Below, piece by piece: positions 19,800 to 28,519 of a DNA stretch of 64,000 bases. The position numbers were made by a program, and so were the translations under genes. Source of the DNA: an uncultured Opitutia bacterium (GTDB lineage: Bacteria > Verrucomicrobiota > Verrucomicrobiia > Opitutales > Opitutaceae); NCBI GenBank assembly GCA_903881475.1, contig CAIRTK010000064.1, positions 62,001 through 126,000 of the forward strand. Direction: 5' to 3'. The first letter of the stretch is position 1, and every line of letters starts with the position of its first letter. The notes under the pieces are model-generated. The model searched no databases. It was not told the DNA's origin and saw only the letters and a list, made by a program, of their open reading frames with translations.

Positions 19800-22241
19800 G
19801 TGCCTGCAAACCCCTTCGTCAACTCCGCCTCGTGGATTTGGTCCGCCGAGGGATCCCATTCCGCGCCGCCGCCCGAGGCGTCCACGCCCTCGCACTATCA
19901 GGTGCGCTATTTCCGTCGCACCTTTGACGTCGCCGATCCCGCGGCCGCGGTACTGACCGTGCATGTGTCGGGCGACAGCCGCTATCTGTTTTACTGCAAT
20001 GGCACGCTGATCGGCCGCGGCCCGGCGAAGGGGGATGTGAATCATCATTTCTACGAGACCTTCGACCTCGCGCCGCACCTGCGCCGCGGCCGCAACGTCC
20101 TCGCGGCCCTGGTGCTCGACATGTCCCGGGTCGCGCACCGGCCCGCGCTGCTCGGCCCGCCGTGCTCCGTGATGACGTACACGGGCGGGTTTGTCCTCGA
20201 GGGCGCGCTCCAGACCTGGTCGGGTGAAACGCTCACGGACCTGCGCACGGATGCGACCTGGAAGGTCGCCGTCGACAAGGCGCACCGGTTCCAGAACGAG
20301 CACACCACGTTCGAGGGCTACCTGGGTTATTTTGAGCACCGCGTCTCGAGCCTGATCCCGGCGGGCTGGAATACGCCCGGGTTTGACGACGCGGCGTGGC
20401 CGGCGGCGCATGTGCTGTTCAAGGCCGAGCTGCTGGAGAACCGCCGCGATCCCGCCAGCCCCTACGGCCTGCTGCCGCGTATGGTGCCGATGCTCGAGGA
20501 AGGGGCGCCGGAGGTGTTCGAGGATGCGTTTCTCGCTGGCGGCGCACCCGTCTCCGCGCCCTGGAAGGCATTGCTGGAGCAGGGCATCGCACTGACCCTG
20601 CCGGCCCATGAAACGGTCACCCTGGTGCTCGACGTGACGGAACTGACCACGGCCTTTCCCCATCTCGAGGTCACGGGCGGCGCGGGCAGCGTGATCCGCC
20701 TGACCTACGCCGAGGCGTTGCGCCTGCCCTGGAGCACGCCGGGGGCGAAGCTGCTGGGCAAGCAGCAGCCGCTCGCGAACCTGGCCTCGCATTTTGCCGA
20801 CGAAAGCAGCGGCTGGACCTTTGACCGCCGCGGCCGGGTCACCGGCTGGGGCGACATCTGGGAGCCGTCGGGCGGAGCGGAGATATTCGAACCGCTGCAC
20901 TGGCGCGCGTTCCGCTACATCGGCCTCGAGCTCAAGGTCGGCGCCGCGCCGCTCACCCTGCGCGCGGTGAAGCACCGGTTCACGGCCTATCCCTACCGCA
21001 TCACCGCCACGTTCAGCTCCTCGGACCCGTCGCTCGACCGGATCTGGCAGGTCGGCCTCCACACGATGCGGATGTGCTCGCACGAGACCTTCGAGGACTG
21101 CCCGCACTATGAGCAGATGCAGTACGCGGGGGACACGATGATCACCTCGAAGCTCGGCATGCTCACCACGGGCGATTACCGGCTGAGCCGCCAGGCGCTG
21201 TATCATTTCGACTGGTCGCGGTTGTCCGACGGCCTCACGCAGGCGCGGTTTCCCTCGCGGCTCGTGCAGATCATCCCGGCCTGGAGCATCCACTGGATCA
21301 CCAACATCAAGGACTACTTCTATTGCACGGGCGACCACGCGACCGTGCGGGACCTGCTGCCCGGGATCCGCGCCGTGCTTGACTGGTACCGCCGCCACAC
21401 GGACGACGACGGCCTGCCGGCCCGGCTGCCGTTCTGGAACATCACCGACTGGTGCCCGTGGTGGCCGCGCGGTGTGGTGCCGGGCGCCGATACCGGCCCG
21501 ACCTGCATCGACTCCGCGCAGTACATCAACGCCCTCGACGAGGCCGCACTGCTCCTCCGTCATTTTGACGGCGTGGCCGAGGCCGAGGCACTTGCGCGCG
21601 AGGCCCAGGACCTGCGCGGCAAGGCGCATGCGCGCTTCTGGTCCGAGACGGAGGGACTTTATTTCGACCGGCCCGGCGGGCCGGAAGTCAGCCAGTACGG
21701 CAACGCCTGGGCGATCGTGGCCGGCCTCGCCGGCGAACGGGAGCGGGCGATCATCCTGCGCCGTTTCCCAAACGACGAGAAACTCGCGCCGGGCTCGTTC
21801 TTCTGGCTGCACACCGGCTTCGCCGCGCTGGCGAAGTGCGGCCGCGCGGACGACATGCCGAAACATCTCGGCCCGTGGCACGAGTCCATCGGCTACGGCC
21901 TCTCGACCTTCGTGGAGGAAAACAGCTACTGGCGCTCGCTGTGCCATGCCTGGAGCGCGCATCCCGTGCTCGAGTTCCAGCAGCGCATCCTCGGGGTCAC
22001 CGCGACGGAGCCCGGCTTTGCCAAGGTCCGGGTCGCGCCGAACCGCTGCGGGCTCACCCACGCCGCCGGCAGCGTGTGCACCCCGCACGGCCTCATCGAG
22101 GTCGCCTGGCGCGTGGCGGACGGAAAATTCCGGCTGAAGGTCGCCGCCCCCGCGGGCGTCGAAGTGACCGTTGCGGCGCCGGGCGGCGCCGTCCGCACCG
22201 TGGCCGGCGGGAAATTCGAGGAGGCGTTCGCCCTCGCATGA
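19800..22241 (+). CDS. alpha-L-rhamnosidase-like glycoside hydrolase (GH78-like)
   Basis: GTG start at 19800 gives MPANPFVNSASWIWSAEG; ETFEDCPHYEQMQYAGDTMI catalytic-region motif and alpha/alpha barrel C-terminal. Confidence 0.88.
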   Translation: MPANPFVNSASWIWSAEGSHSAPPPEASTPSHYQVRYFRRTFDVADPAAAVLTVHVSGDSRYLFYCNGTLIGRGPAKGDVNHHFYETFDLAPHLRRGRNVLAALVLDMSRVAHRPALLGPPCSVMTYTGGFVLEGALQTWSGETLTDLRTDATWKVAVDKAHRFQNEHTTFEGYLGYFEHRVSSLIPAGWNTPGFDDAAWPAAHVLFKAELLENRRDPASPYGLLPRMVPMLEEGAPEVFEDAFLAGGAPVSAPWKALLEQGIALTLPAHETVTLVLDVTELTTAFPHLEVTGGAGSVIRLTYAEALRLPWSTPGAKLLGKQQPLANLASHFADESSGWTFDRRGRVTGWGDIWEPSGGAEIFEPLHWRAFRYIGLELKVGAAPLTLRAVKHRFTAYPYRITATFSSSDPSLDRIWQVGLHTMRMCSHETFEDCPHYEQMQYAGDTMITSKLGMLTTGDYRLSRQALYHFDWSRLSDGLTQARFPSRLVQIIPAWSIHWITNIKDYFYCTGDHATVRDLLPGIRAVLDWYRRHTDDDGLPARLPFWNITDWCPWWPRGVVPGADTGPTCIDSAQYINALDEAALLLRHFDGVAEAEALAREAQDLRGKAHARFWSETEGLYFDRPGGPEVSQYGNAWAIVAGLAGERERAIILRRFPNDEKLAPGSFFWLHTGFAALAKCGRADDMPKHLGPWHESIGYGLSTFVEENSYWRSLCHAWSAHPVLEFQQRILGVTATEPGFAKVRVAPNRCGLTHAAGSVCTPHGLIEVAWRVADGKFRLKVAAPAGVEVTVAAPGGAVRTVAGGKFEEAFALA

Positions 22242-23098
22242 GCACCCTCCGGCTCCAGCACGAGACCGGCCGCGCGGTGACCGTCCTGGCGGACGAGCGC
22301 GTCCTTTGCCGCTATGTGTATGTCTCGGCGGAGGAGCGGAAGGAATCGCCCCGCCCGTATTTCCATCCGGTCAACTCGCTCGCGGGCGACACGCTCACCA
22401 ACTTCCGCCCGAACGACCACCCGTGGCACCACGGGCTCTCGTTCACCCTGACCAATGTCTCCGGCCATAATTTCTGGGGCGGACCCACGTGCCGCCGCGA
22501 GGATGGCTACAAATGGCGCGACGACCACGGGGAGCAGCGCCATGTGGCGTGGACGAAGCTCGCGGCCGAAGGCGCGACTGCCGTGCTGGCGCACACGCTG
22601 GAGTGGCGCACGCCGCAGGAAGTGGTCTTTCACGAGGAGCGTTCGGTGGAGATCGGGCTGGAGGCGGGACGGAAGGCCTGGTCGCTCCGCTGGCGCACCC
22701 GGCTCCGCAATGTCACCGGCCGCGGGCTGGCGCTGGGCAATCCCCATTCGTCGGGCGGCCTGCCCGGCTCGCACTACACCGGGCTGCAATTCCGCGGCGC
22801 CCGGGCCCTGCTCGACGACCATCTTGATCCGACCATCAAAATCACGGCCGACGGCGGACTCGAGGGCGACAAGGCGGTGCATGGCGCGCCGGCCGGCTGG
22901 ATGGAGTGGCATGCGCAATCCGACACGACCCTGAACCGCACGGTCATCCGCTTTGCCAACCAGGGCGGTCCGCTGCACTGGTTTGTCCGCCGCAATTATC
23001 CGCTCGCGGCCTTTCCCGTGCAGTTCGACCAGGACCTCGGCCTGGCCGCGGGGGCCGAACTGGCCGTTGACCACACCTTGACCTTCACCTCGCCATGA
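22238..23098 (+). CDS. DUF6807 / PmoA-like family protein
   Basis: RPYFHPVNSLAGDTLTNFRPNDHPWHHGLSFTLTNVSGHNFWGG motif; ATGA overlap with the upstream gene. Confidence 0.82.
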   Translation: MSTLRLQHETGRAVTVLADERVLCRYVYVSAEERKESPRPYFHPVNSLAGDTLTNFRPNDHPWHHGLSFTLTNVSGHNFWGGPTCRREDGYKWRDDHGEQRHVAWTKLAAEGATAVLAHTLEWRTPQEVVFHEERSVEIGLEAGRKAWSLRWRTRLRNVTGRGLALGNPHSSGGLPGSHYTGLQFRGARALLDDHLDPTIKITADGGLEGDKAVHGAPAGWMEWHAQSDTTLNRTVIRFANQGGPLHWFVRRNYPLAAFPVQFDQDLGLAAGAELAVDHTLTFTSP

Positions 23099-24387
23099 CC
23101 ATCAACCGGAAGGAATTTCTCCGCCAGGTGGGCCTCGGCGCCTTCGGCGCGCTCGCCGCCCCCGCGCTGCTTGCCCGCGAAACCGCCATCGCCCCGCCCG
23201 TGGCCCTGCCGGCCTTCGATGGGCAAAAACCCGAGGATTTCTGGCGCGCGGTGCGGGCGCAGTACGCCTCGCTCGATCCCACGCTGGTCTATTTCAACAC
23301 CGGCGGCCTCGGCCCGGCCTCCACTCCCGTGCTCAACGCCTTCACGCGGGTGATGCTGGAGCGGCAGAAGGAATCCGACACCGGCCATGAGCAGTTTGCC
23401 CCCGCCCGCAAGGTCGCAGCGCGCTTCTTCCAGGCGCAGCCCGAGGAAATCTGCCTCACCCGCAACACCACGGAGGGCACCTCGATCGTGGCGTCCGGCC
23501 TGAGGCTGGCAGCGGGCGACGAGGTGATCATTGATTCCCATGCGCACCCGGGCGGCTCGATCCCCTGGTACAACCAGCACAAGATCCGGGGCGTCGTCGT
23601 GAAGGTGTTCGAACCCGATCCTGCGGGCCCCGACGGCAACCTGGAGCGCATCCGCGCCCTGATCACGGCGCGCACGAAGGTGATCCAGATCAGCCATGTG
23701 ACTTCGCCCACGGGCATCATCCTGCCGGCGGCCGCGATCGGCCGGCTGGCGCACGAGCACGGCGCGTGGTTTCACATCGACGGGGCGCAGTCCGGCGGGA
23801 TGTTCCCGTTCGCGGTGCGCGACCTCGGGTGCGACTCCTATGCCACGAGCGGACACAAGTGGCTGGGCGGGCCCCACGAGACGGGCATTTTTTTCATCCG
23901 CCGTGAGCGCCTGGATGACGTCGCGCCCTCCGGGATCGGCGCCTACTCCGGTTCGCTCCCGCACCTGCCGGGCGAGCTCACCTACACGCCGTCGGCCGTC
24001 CGCTACGAATACGGCACGCGGAATGCCGCAAGCGTGGTTGCGCTGGCGGAGGCGCTGAAGTTCCAGGAAGCGATCGGGCGCGAGCGCATTGCCGACCGCG
24101 GCCGCACGCTGGCGGCGCACCTGCGCCGGGGCCTGGAGAAGATTCCCGGCGTGGAAATCCTGACGCCGGCCGAGGCCGGCCTCTCGGGCTCGATCCTCAC
24201 GTTTCACACCCCGAAGCTCGGCTATGAAAAAATGTTCGGCAAACTGTGGAAGGATTACCGCCTGCGCTGCCGGCCGGTGGACGAGCAGGGCCTGGATGCC
24301 GTGCGCGTGTCGCTCCACGTCTTCAATTTTCCCGACGAGTGCGACCACCTGGTCGGCGCCGTCGGCGAAATCCTGAAAAAGACCTGA
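23095..24387 (+). CDS. class V aminotransferase / cysteine desulfurase-like PLP enzyme with N-terminal export-like leader
   Basis: Leader NRKEFLRQVGLGAFGALAAPALLA; HIDGAQSGG and YATSGHKWLGGPHETGIFF (PLP lysine). Confidence 0.9.
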   Translation: MTINRKEFLRQVGLGAFGALAAPALLARETAIAPPVALPAFDGQKPEDFWRAVRAQYASLDPTLVYFNTGGLGPASTPVLNAFTRVMLERQKESDTGHEQFAPARKVAARFFQAQPEEICLTRNTTEGTSIVASGLRLAAGDEVIIDSHAHPGGSIPWYNQHKIRGVVVKVFEPDPAGPDGNLERIRALITARTKVIQISHVTSPTGIILPAAAIGRLAHEHGAWFHIDGAQSGGMFPFAVRDLGCDSYATSGHKWLGGPHETGIFFIRRERLDDVAPSGIGAYSGSLPHLPGELTYTPSAVRYEYGTRNAASVVALAEALKFQEAIGRERIADRGRTLAAHLRRGLEKIPGVEILTPAEAGLSGSILTFHTPKLGYEKMFGKLWKDYRLRCRPVDEQGLDAVRVSLHVFNFPDECDHLVGAVGEILKKT

Positions 24388-24495
24388 GCATGCGAGCCCG
24401 TTCCGTTTGCCCGGCGGCGAGCCCGCCCTGCCCCGGCGAACGGGCCGGTCCGCGCCGCGCGGATTGATTCAACTTTGCCATCCAACCTCACTCGC

Positions 24496-25521
24496 ATGCC
24501 TACCAGGAATATCACCCTCGCCCTGCTCGGCTGGTGCGCGGCTTTGGCCGTGTCACTGGCGGCGGCCGCCCCGCTGCACGATCTCTATATTTGCGCCTCC
24601 AACAGCCGCGGCACCCGCGTGATCGGCTTCAAGGACACCAGCCTCAACGGGGTTTACCGCCGCGAAGCCGATGGCAGTTTCACGCACCTCGGGCTGAACC
24701 ATCCGATGACACTGTCCGTGACCTTCGACCCGCGCGATGCGCGGCTGTTTTATGTGGCGAGCCTGAGCGGCATCCTGCGCACGCCGGACGGCGGCCAGAC
24801 GTGGCGCGTCGCCACGGATTGGGATGTGACGGAGCCCAAGTCGGTGGTCGTCGATCCCAATGATCCCGACACCGTGTACGCGGGCGTGCCGGACGGTTTC
24901 ATCGTTTCCCGTGACCGGGGTCTCACCTGGGTGCGCGCGGAACGCGGCCTGCCGGAACGCGGCAAGTACACGCAGGTCGTCCAGGTCGACCGGACGCACG
25001 CGGGACGCGTGCTGATCGGCTGCGAGACCGGCATTTATCTCACCGAAGACGGGGCGAAATCCTGGCGGCACGTGTTCACCTGCGCCGCGACCGTCGAGGA
25101 TCTCCAGCAGTCGCCCCATGACCCTTTGTTCTGGCTGGCGGTGACGCAGGCGGACGGCGCGCTCCAATCGCGCGATGGCGGGTTTTCCTGGACGAAGCTC
25201 GCCGGCGTGCCGGCGGAACATGCCCTCTACAACGTGGCCTTTGACGCGCTCAACCCGCAACGCCTCGCCCTCGCGAGCTGGACCTACGGGCTGCTGACGA
25301 GCGAGGACGGCGGACGCACCTGGGTGGAGCGCAACGCCGGGCTGCCGGTGCCGCACCGGGTCTGGCGCACGGCGATCGACCCGGACACGGGCCGGCTCTA
25401 TGCGGCGGTCCTCGATCAGGCGCTCTTCGTCTCCGATGATTTCGGCCGGACCTGGAAAGCCGGCGGCATGGAAGGGTCCCGGATCACGGGTTTCACCTTC
25501 GTGCCCAGGGCCGCCCGCTAA
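24496..25521 (+). CDS. secreted Asp-box beta-propeller protein P2
   Basis: Signal peptide; Asp-boxes TPDGGQTW, SRDRGLTW, TEDGAKSW, SRDGGFSW, SEDGGRTW, SDDFGRTW; homologous to P1 and P3. ATG at 24496 preferred to the track's TTG at 24475. Confidence 0.9.
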   Translation: MPTRNITLALLGWCAALAVSLAAAAPLHDLYICASNSRGTRVIGFKDTSLNGVYRREADGSFTHLGLNHPMTLSVTFDPRDARLFYVASLSGILRTPDGGQTWRVATDWDVTEPKSVVVDPNDPDTVYAGVPDGFIVSRDRGLTWVRAERGLPERGKYTQVVQVDRTHAGRVLIGCETGIYLTEDGAKSWRHVFTCAATVEDLQQSPHDPLFWLAVTQADGALQSRDGGFSWTKLAGVPAEHALYNVAFDALNPQRLALASWTYGLLTSEDGGRTWVERNAGLPVPHRVWRTAIDPDTGRLYAAVLDQALFVSDDFGRTWKAGGMEGSRITGFTFVPRAAR

Positions 25522-25538
25522 CCCGAACCATTTCCGAC

Positions 25539-27449
25539 ATGAAAAAATTCATTTCCCTGCTCGCGCTGGCGGCCCTGCTGGCCGGCCCGACGTTCGCGCA
25601 GCCGGCCTATAGCGGCCCCATGCCCGTGCCACCGTCGGACACGCGGACCGATGCCCTGCGGCGGGCCTACCTGGACCGCGTGAAGGAGGTCCTCGTCTGG
25701 TACTCGGCGACGGCGAAGCCCGACAAACCCGAGACCATCGGCACCGGCCAGATCGTGGCCAAGCTCGCCCTGCACCAGGATGCCGGCCTGGTGTCCCAGC
25801 GCATCATCGAGCTGATGAAGCAGCCGCAGACCGGGGACATGTTCTGGATGTTTCCGTGGGCCGCGATCTCCTTCCTGGGCCGCGATCAGCTCTCCGCCGA
25901 GGCGAAGGCCGCGATCCGCGACGCCTGGCGCACCTATTTTCCCATGCGCGGGGACACCGAGAATCACTGGGCGATGTATTACTCCTCGCTGTTCCTGATG
26001 TCGGAACTTTATCCGGATGACCCGGCGGGCAGCTGGTTTACGGGCAAGAGCTCGGCGGAAAACCGGGCGGAAGCAAAGGGCTACCTGATCCACTGGATGG
26101 ATCTCGCCACGACGATCGGGCAGGGCGAATACAACCCGACCCACTACATCGGCGAATACGCGATCCCGATGCTATACCTCGCGACCTGGTCGAAGGATCC
26201 CGAGATGAAGATCCGCGGTCACATGATGCTCGACTGGCTGATGGCCGAACTGGCGGACAACACGCTGAACGGCGTGCTGCGCGGTCCTAACGCCCGCACC
26301 ACCGAGGAGTCGGTGCTCGAGCGCTGGAACGGGCTGTCCTCCTTCTTCAGCTGGACGATGTTCGGCAACACCCCGCCGCCCGCCGCCTACGGCGGGTTTG
26401 GCATCTTCTTCGCCGGGGCCGCGGAAAACTACCAGCTGCCCGAGGTGATCTACCACATCGCGGTGGACCGCAGCCAGGATTACATTCAGCGCGACCTCAA
26501 GCGCACCCGCCGCCGCTGGCGCTACAGCGACCAGTTCATGCCGCCGGTTTATAAGACCAGTTACATGCGCCGGGACTACGCGGTGGGTTCCTACCAGGGC
26601 GGCCAGTCCGATCCCATCCAGACGCATGTATGGGACGTGACGTGGGCCGTGCCGGATCCGCGCGGGGTGCATAACACCCTGTTTTCGATGCATCCCTATG
26701 CCTCGACCGAGGTGCTGCAGATGTACTTCACGGAGCAGCCCGACGGCTTGATCGACTCGCTCTCGGGCCAGGGGAAACCGTCCTTCGGCGTGCCCGACAA
26801 GATCCTCGGCGCCTCGCCTTATGAGCGCGTTTTCCAGGATCTCGACACGGTGGTCGCGCTCTACGACATCCCGCCCGGCACGTCGTATCCCCGGATCAAC
26901 GGCTTTTTCTCGAAGGACCTGACCCAGATCACCGAGGACAAGTCCGGCTGGATCTTCGTGCAGGGCGGCCACACCTACCTGGCGTACCGGCCGCTCGCGC
27001 CGTTCCATTGGGAGCACCTGCTGGGCTACCGCCAGCTGCCCTCGGCGCATGGCTACAAATGGGAGCGCGTCGACAAGGGCGAGCAGGGCGACAAGCTGCT
27101 CGTTAGTGAACACCTCAAGAACGGCACGATCGTGCAGGCGGCGAGCGCGGATGAGTTCAAGAGCTTCGCGGCGTTCCAGGCCGCGATCAACGCCCTGCCG
27201 CTGGAGTTCCGGCTCGAACCGGTGCCGGTGGTAAAACTCACCACGCTGCGCGGCAAGCAGGTCACGTTCACCTACGGCCAGGCGCCGGTCGTGGACGGCG
27301 CGCCGCTTGATTACACGAAATGGAAGCTGTTCGAGGGCCTTTACCTCAATGCCGAGAAAGGTTCGCGCCGGCTGACGATCACGCACGGCCAGCTGAAGCG
27401 TGTGCTCGATTTCAACACGCTCACCATCACCGACTCCGTCACGCCCTGA
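25539..27449 (+). CDS. uncharacterised secreted protein, paralogue T2 (predicted alpha/alpha-toroid)
   Basis: Signal peptide; MRGDTENHWAMYYSSLFLMSELYP, IGQGEYNPTHYIGEYAIPM, YKTSYMRRDYAVGSYQGGQSDPIQTHVWDVTW. Confidence 0.88.
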   Translation: MKKFISLLALAALLAGPTFAQPAYSGPMPVPPSDTRTDALRRAYLDRVKEVLVWYSATAKPDKPETIGTGQIVAKLALHQDAGLVSQRIIELMKQPQTGDMFWMFPWAAISFLGRDQLSAEAKAAIRDAWRTYFPMRGDTENHWAMYYSSLFLMSELYPDDPAGSWFTGKSSAENRAEAKGYLIHWMDLATTIGQGEYNPTHYIGEYAIPMLYLATWSKDPEMKIRGHMMLDWLMAELADNTLNGVLRGPNARTTEESVLERWNGLSSFFSWTMFGNTPPPAAYGGFGIFFAGAAENYQLPEVIYHIAVDRSQDYIQRDLKRTRRRWRYSDQFMPPVYKTSYMRRDYAVGSYQGGQSDPIQTHVWDVTWAVPDPRGVHNTLFSMHPYASTEVLQMYFTEQPDGLIDSLSGQGKPSFGVPDKILGASPYERVFQDLDTVVALYDIPPGTSYPRINGFFSKDLTQITEDKSGWIFVQGGHTYLAYRPLAPFHWEHLLGYRQLPSAHGYKWERVDKGEQGDKLLVSEHLKNGTIVQAASADEFKSFAAFQAAINALPLEFRLEPVPVVKLTTLRGKQVTFTYGQAPVVDGAPLDYTKWKLFEGLYLNAEKGSRRLTITHGQLKRVLDFNTLTITDSVTP

Positions 27450-27455
27450 TCCCTT

Positions 27456-28502
27456 ATGACCCGAACGAACCATTTTTCGCCCGGCTGGGCCGCGGGACTC
27501 CGGCTCTTGGCGCTCCTGGCCCTGCCGGCCGCCGGCCGGCCGCTCGCCGCCGCGGCCCCGGCTGATTTCTATCTCTGTGCCGCGCTGAACAAGGGCTACG
27601 TGACCGGCTCGAAGATCACCACGCTCAGCGGCCTGTTCAGGCGGGACGGGACCGGAGCCTGGCAGCACATCGGCTACAACGACCTCAGCATTGCGGCGGC
27701 CGCGTTTGACCCGCGCGATCCCAAGGTGATTTACACCGCCGCGCTGAACGGCTGCTGGCGCAGCCTCGATGGCGGCAAGACGTGGCGCCAGACCAACGGC
27801 TGGGACATCACCGAGGGCCGCGACGTGGCCGTGGATCCCCATTCCCCCGATCACGTTTACCTGGCCCTGCCCGACGGCGTCGCGGTTTCCGCCGACCGGG
27901 CGCAGACGTGGGTGCGCCGGGAAAACGGCCTGCCGGACCGCGGCAAGTACACGCAGACGATCAAGGTCGACCGCGCGCACGCCGGCCGCGTGCTCGCCGG
28001 CTGCGAGTCTGGAATCTACCTGACGGAGAACGGGGCGAAGTCCTGGCGGCGCGTGCTGCCGACCGCCGCGACAGTGGACGACATCCAGCAGGCGTGGAAC
28101 GATCCCAGGCAATGGGCGGCCGTGACGCAGAGCGACGGTGCCTGGGCCTCGATCGACGGCGGCGTGACGTGGAAGCGGTTCCCCGGCGTGCCCGCGGATC
28201 ACGCCCTCTACAACCTCACGTTCGATCCCACGAACCAGCGTCGCCTCGCCATTGCCAGCTGGCATTACGGCGTGCTCACGACCGAGGACAGCGGCGCGAC
28301 GTGGACCTCCCGCAACGCCGGCCTGCCGGAACCGCACCGCGTGGCGCGCGTGGGCGTCGACCCGGACACCGGCCGGCTGTACGCGAGTGTCGTCAACGAT
28401 TCGCTCTACACGTCCGATGATTTCGGCCGCACCTGGCGGCGCAGCGCCCTCGAGGGCTCGGTCATCAATAATTTCATCACCGTGCCCGGCCCGGCGAAGT
28501 AA
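27456..28502 (+). CDS. secreted Asp-box beta-propeller protein P3
   Basis: Asp-boxes SLDGGKTW, SADRAQTW, TENGAKSW, SIDGGVTW, TEDSGATW, SDDFGRTW; close to P2 throughout. Confidence 0.9.
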   Translation: MTRTNHFSPGWAAGLRLLALLALPAAGRPLAAAAPADFYLCAALNKGYVTGSKITTLSGLFRRDGTGAWQHIGYNDLSIAAAAFDPRDPKVIYTAALNGCWRSLDGGKTWRQTNGWDITEGRDVAVDPHSPDHVYLALPDGVAVSADRAQTWVRRENGLPDRGKYTQTIKVDRAHAGRVLAGCESGIYLTENGAKSWRRVLPTAATVDDIQQAWNDPRQWAAVTQSDGAWASIDGGVTWKRFPGVPADHALYNLTFDPTNQRRLAIASWHYGVLTTEDSGATWTSRNAGLPEPHRVARVGVDPDTGRLYASVVNDSLYTSDDFGRTWRRSALEGSVINNFITVPGPAK

Positions 28503-28519
28503 CCGGGCCCTTCTCCGCC

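Noticed and set aside
19737-22088. 783 aa minus-strand ORF
   Set aside because: Shadow frame of the GH78-like gene; arginine/alanine/glycine-biased with no motif.
26172-28337. 721 aa minus-strand ORF (and 29153..30511)
   Set aside because: Shadow ORFs opposite the T2/P3/T3 genes; the repeated similarity between them simply mirrors the sense-strand paralogy.
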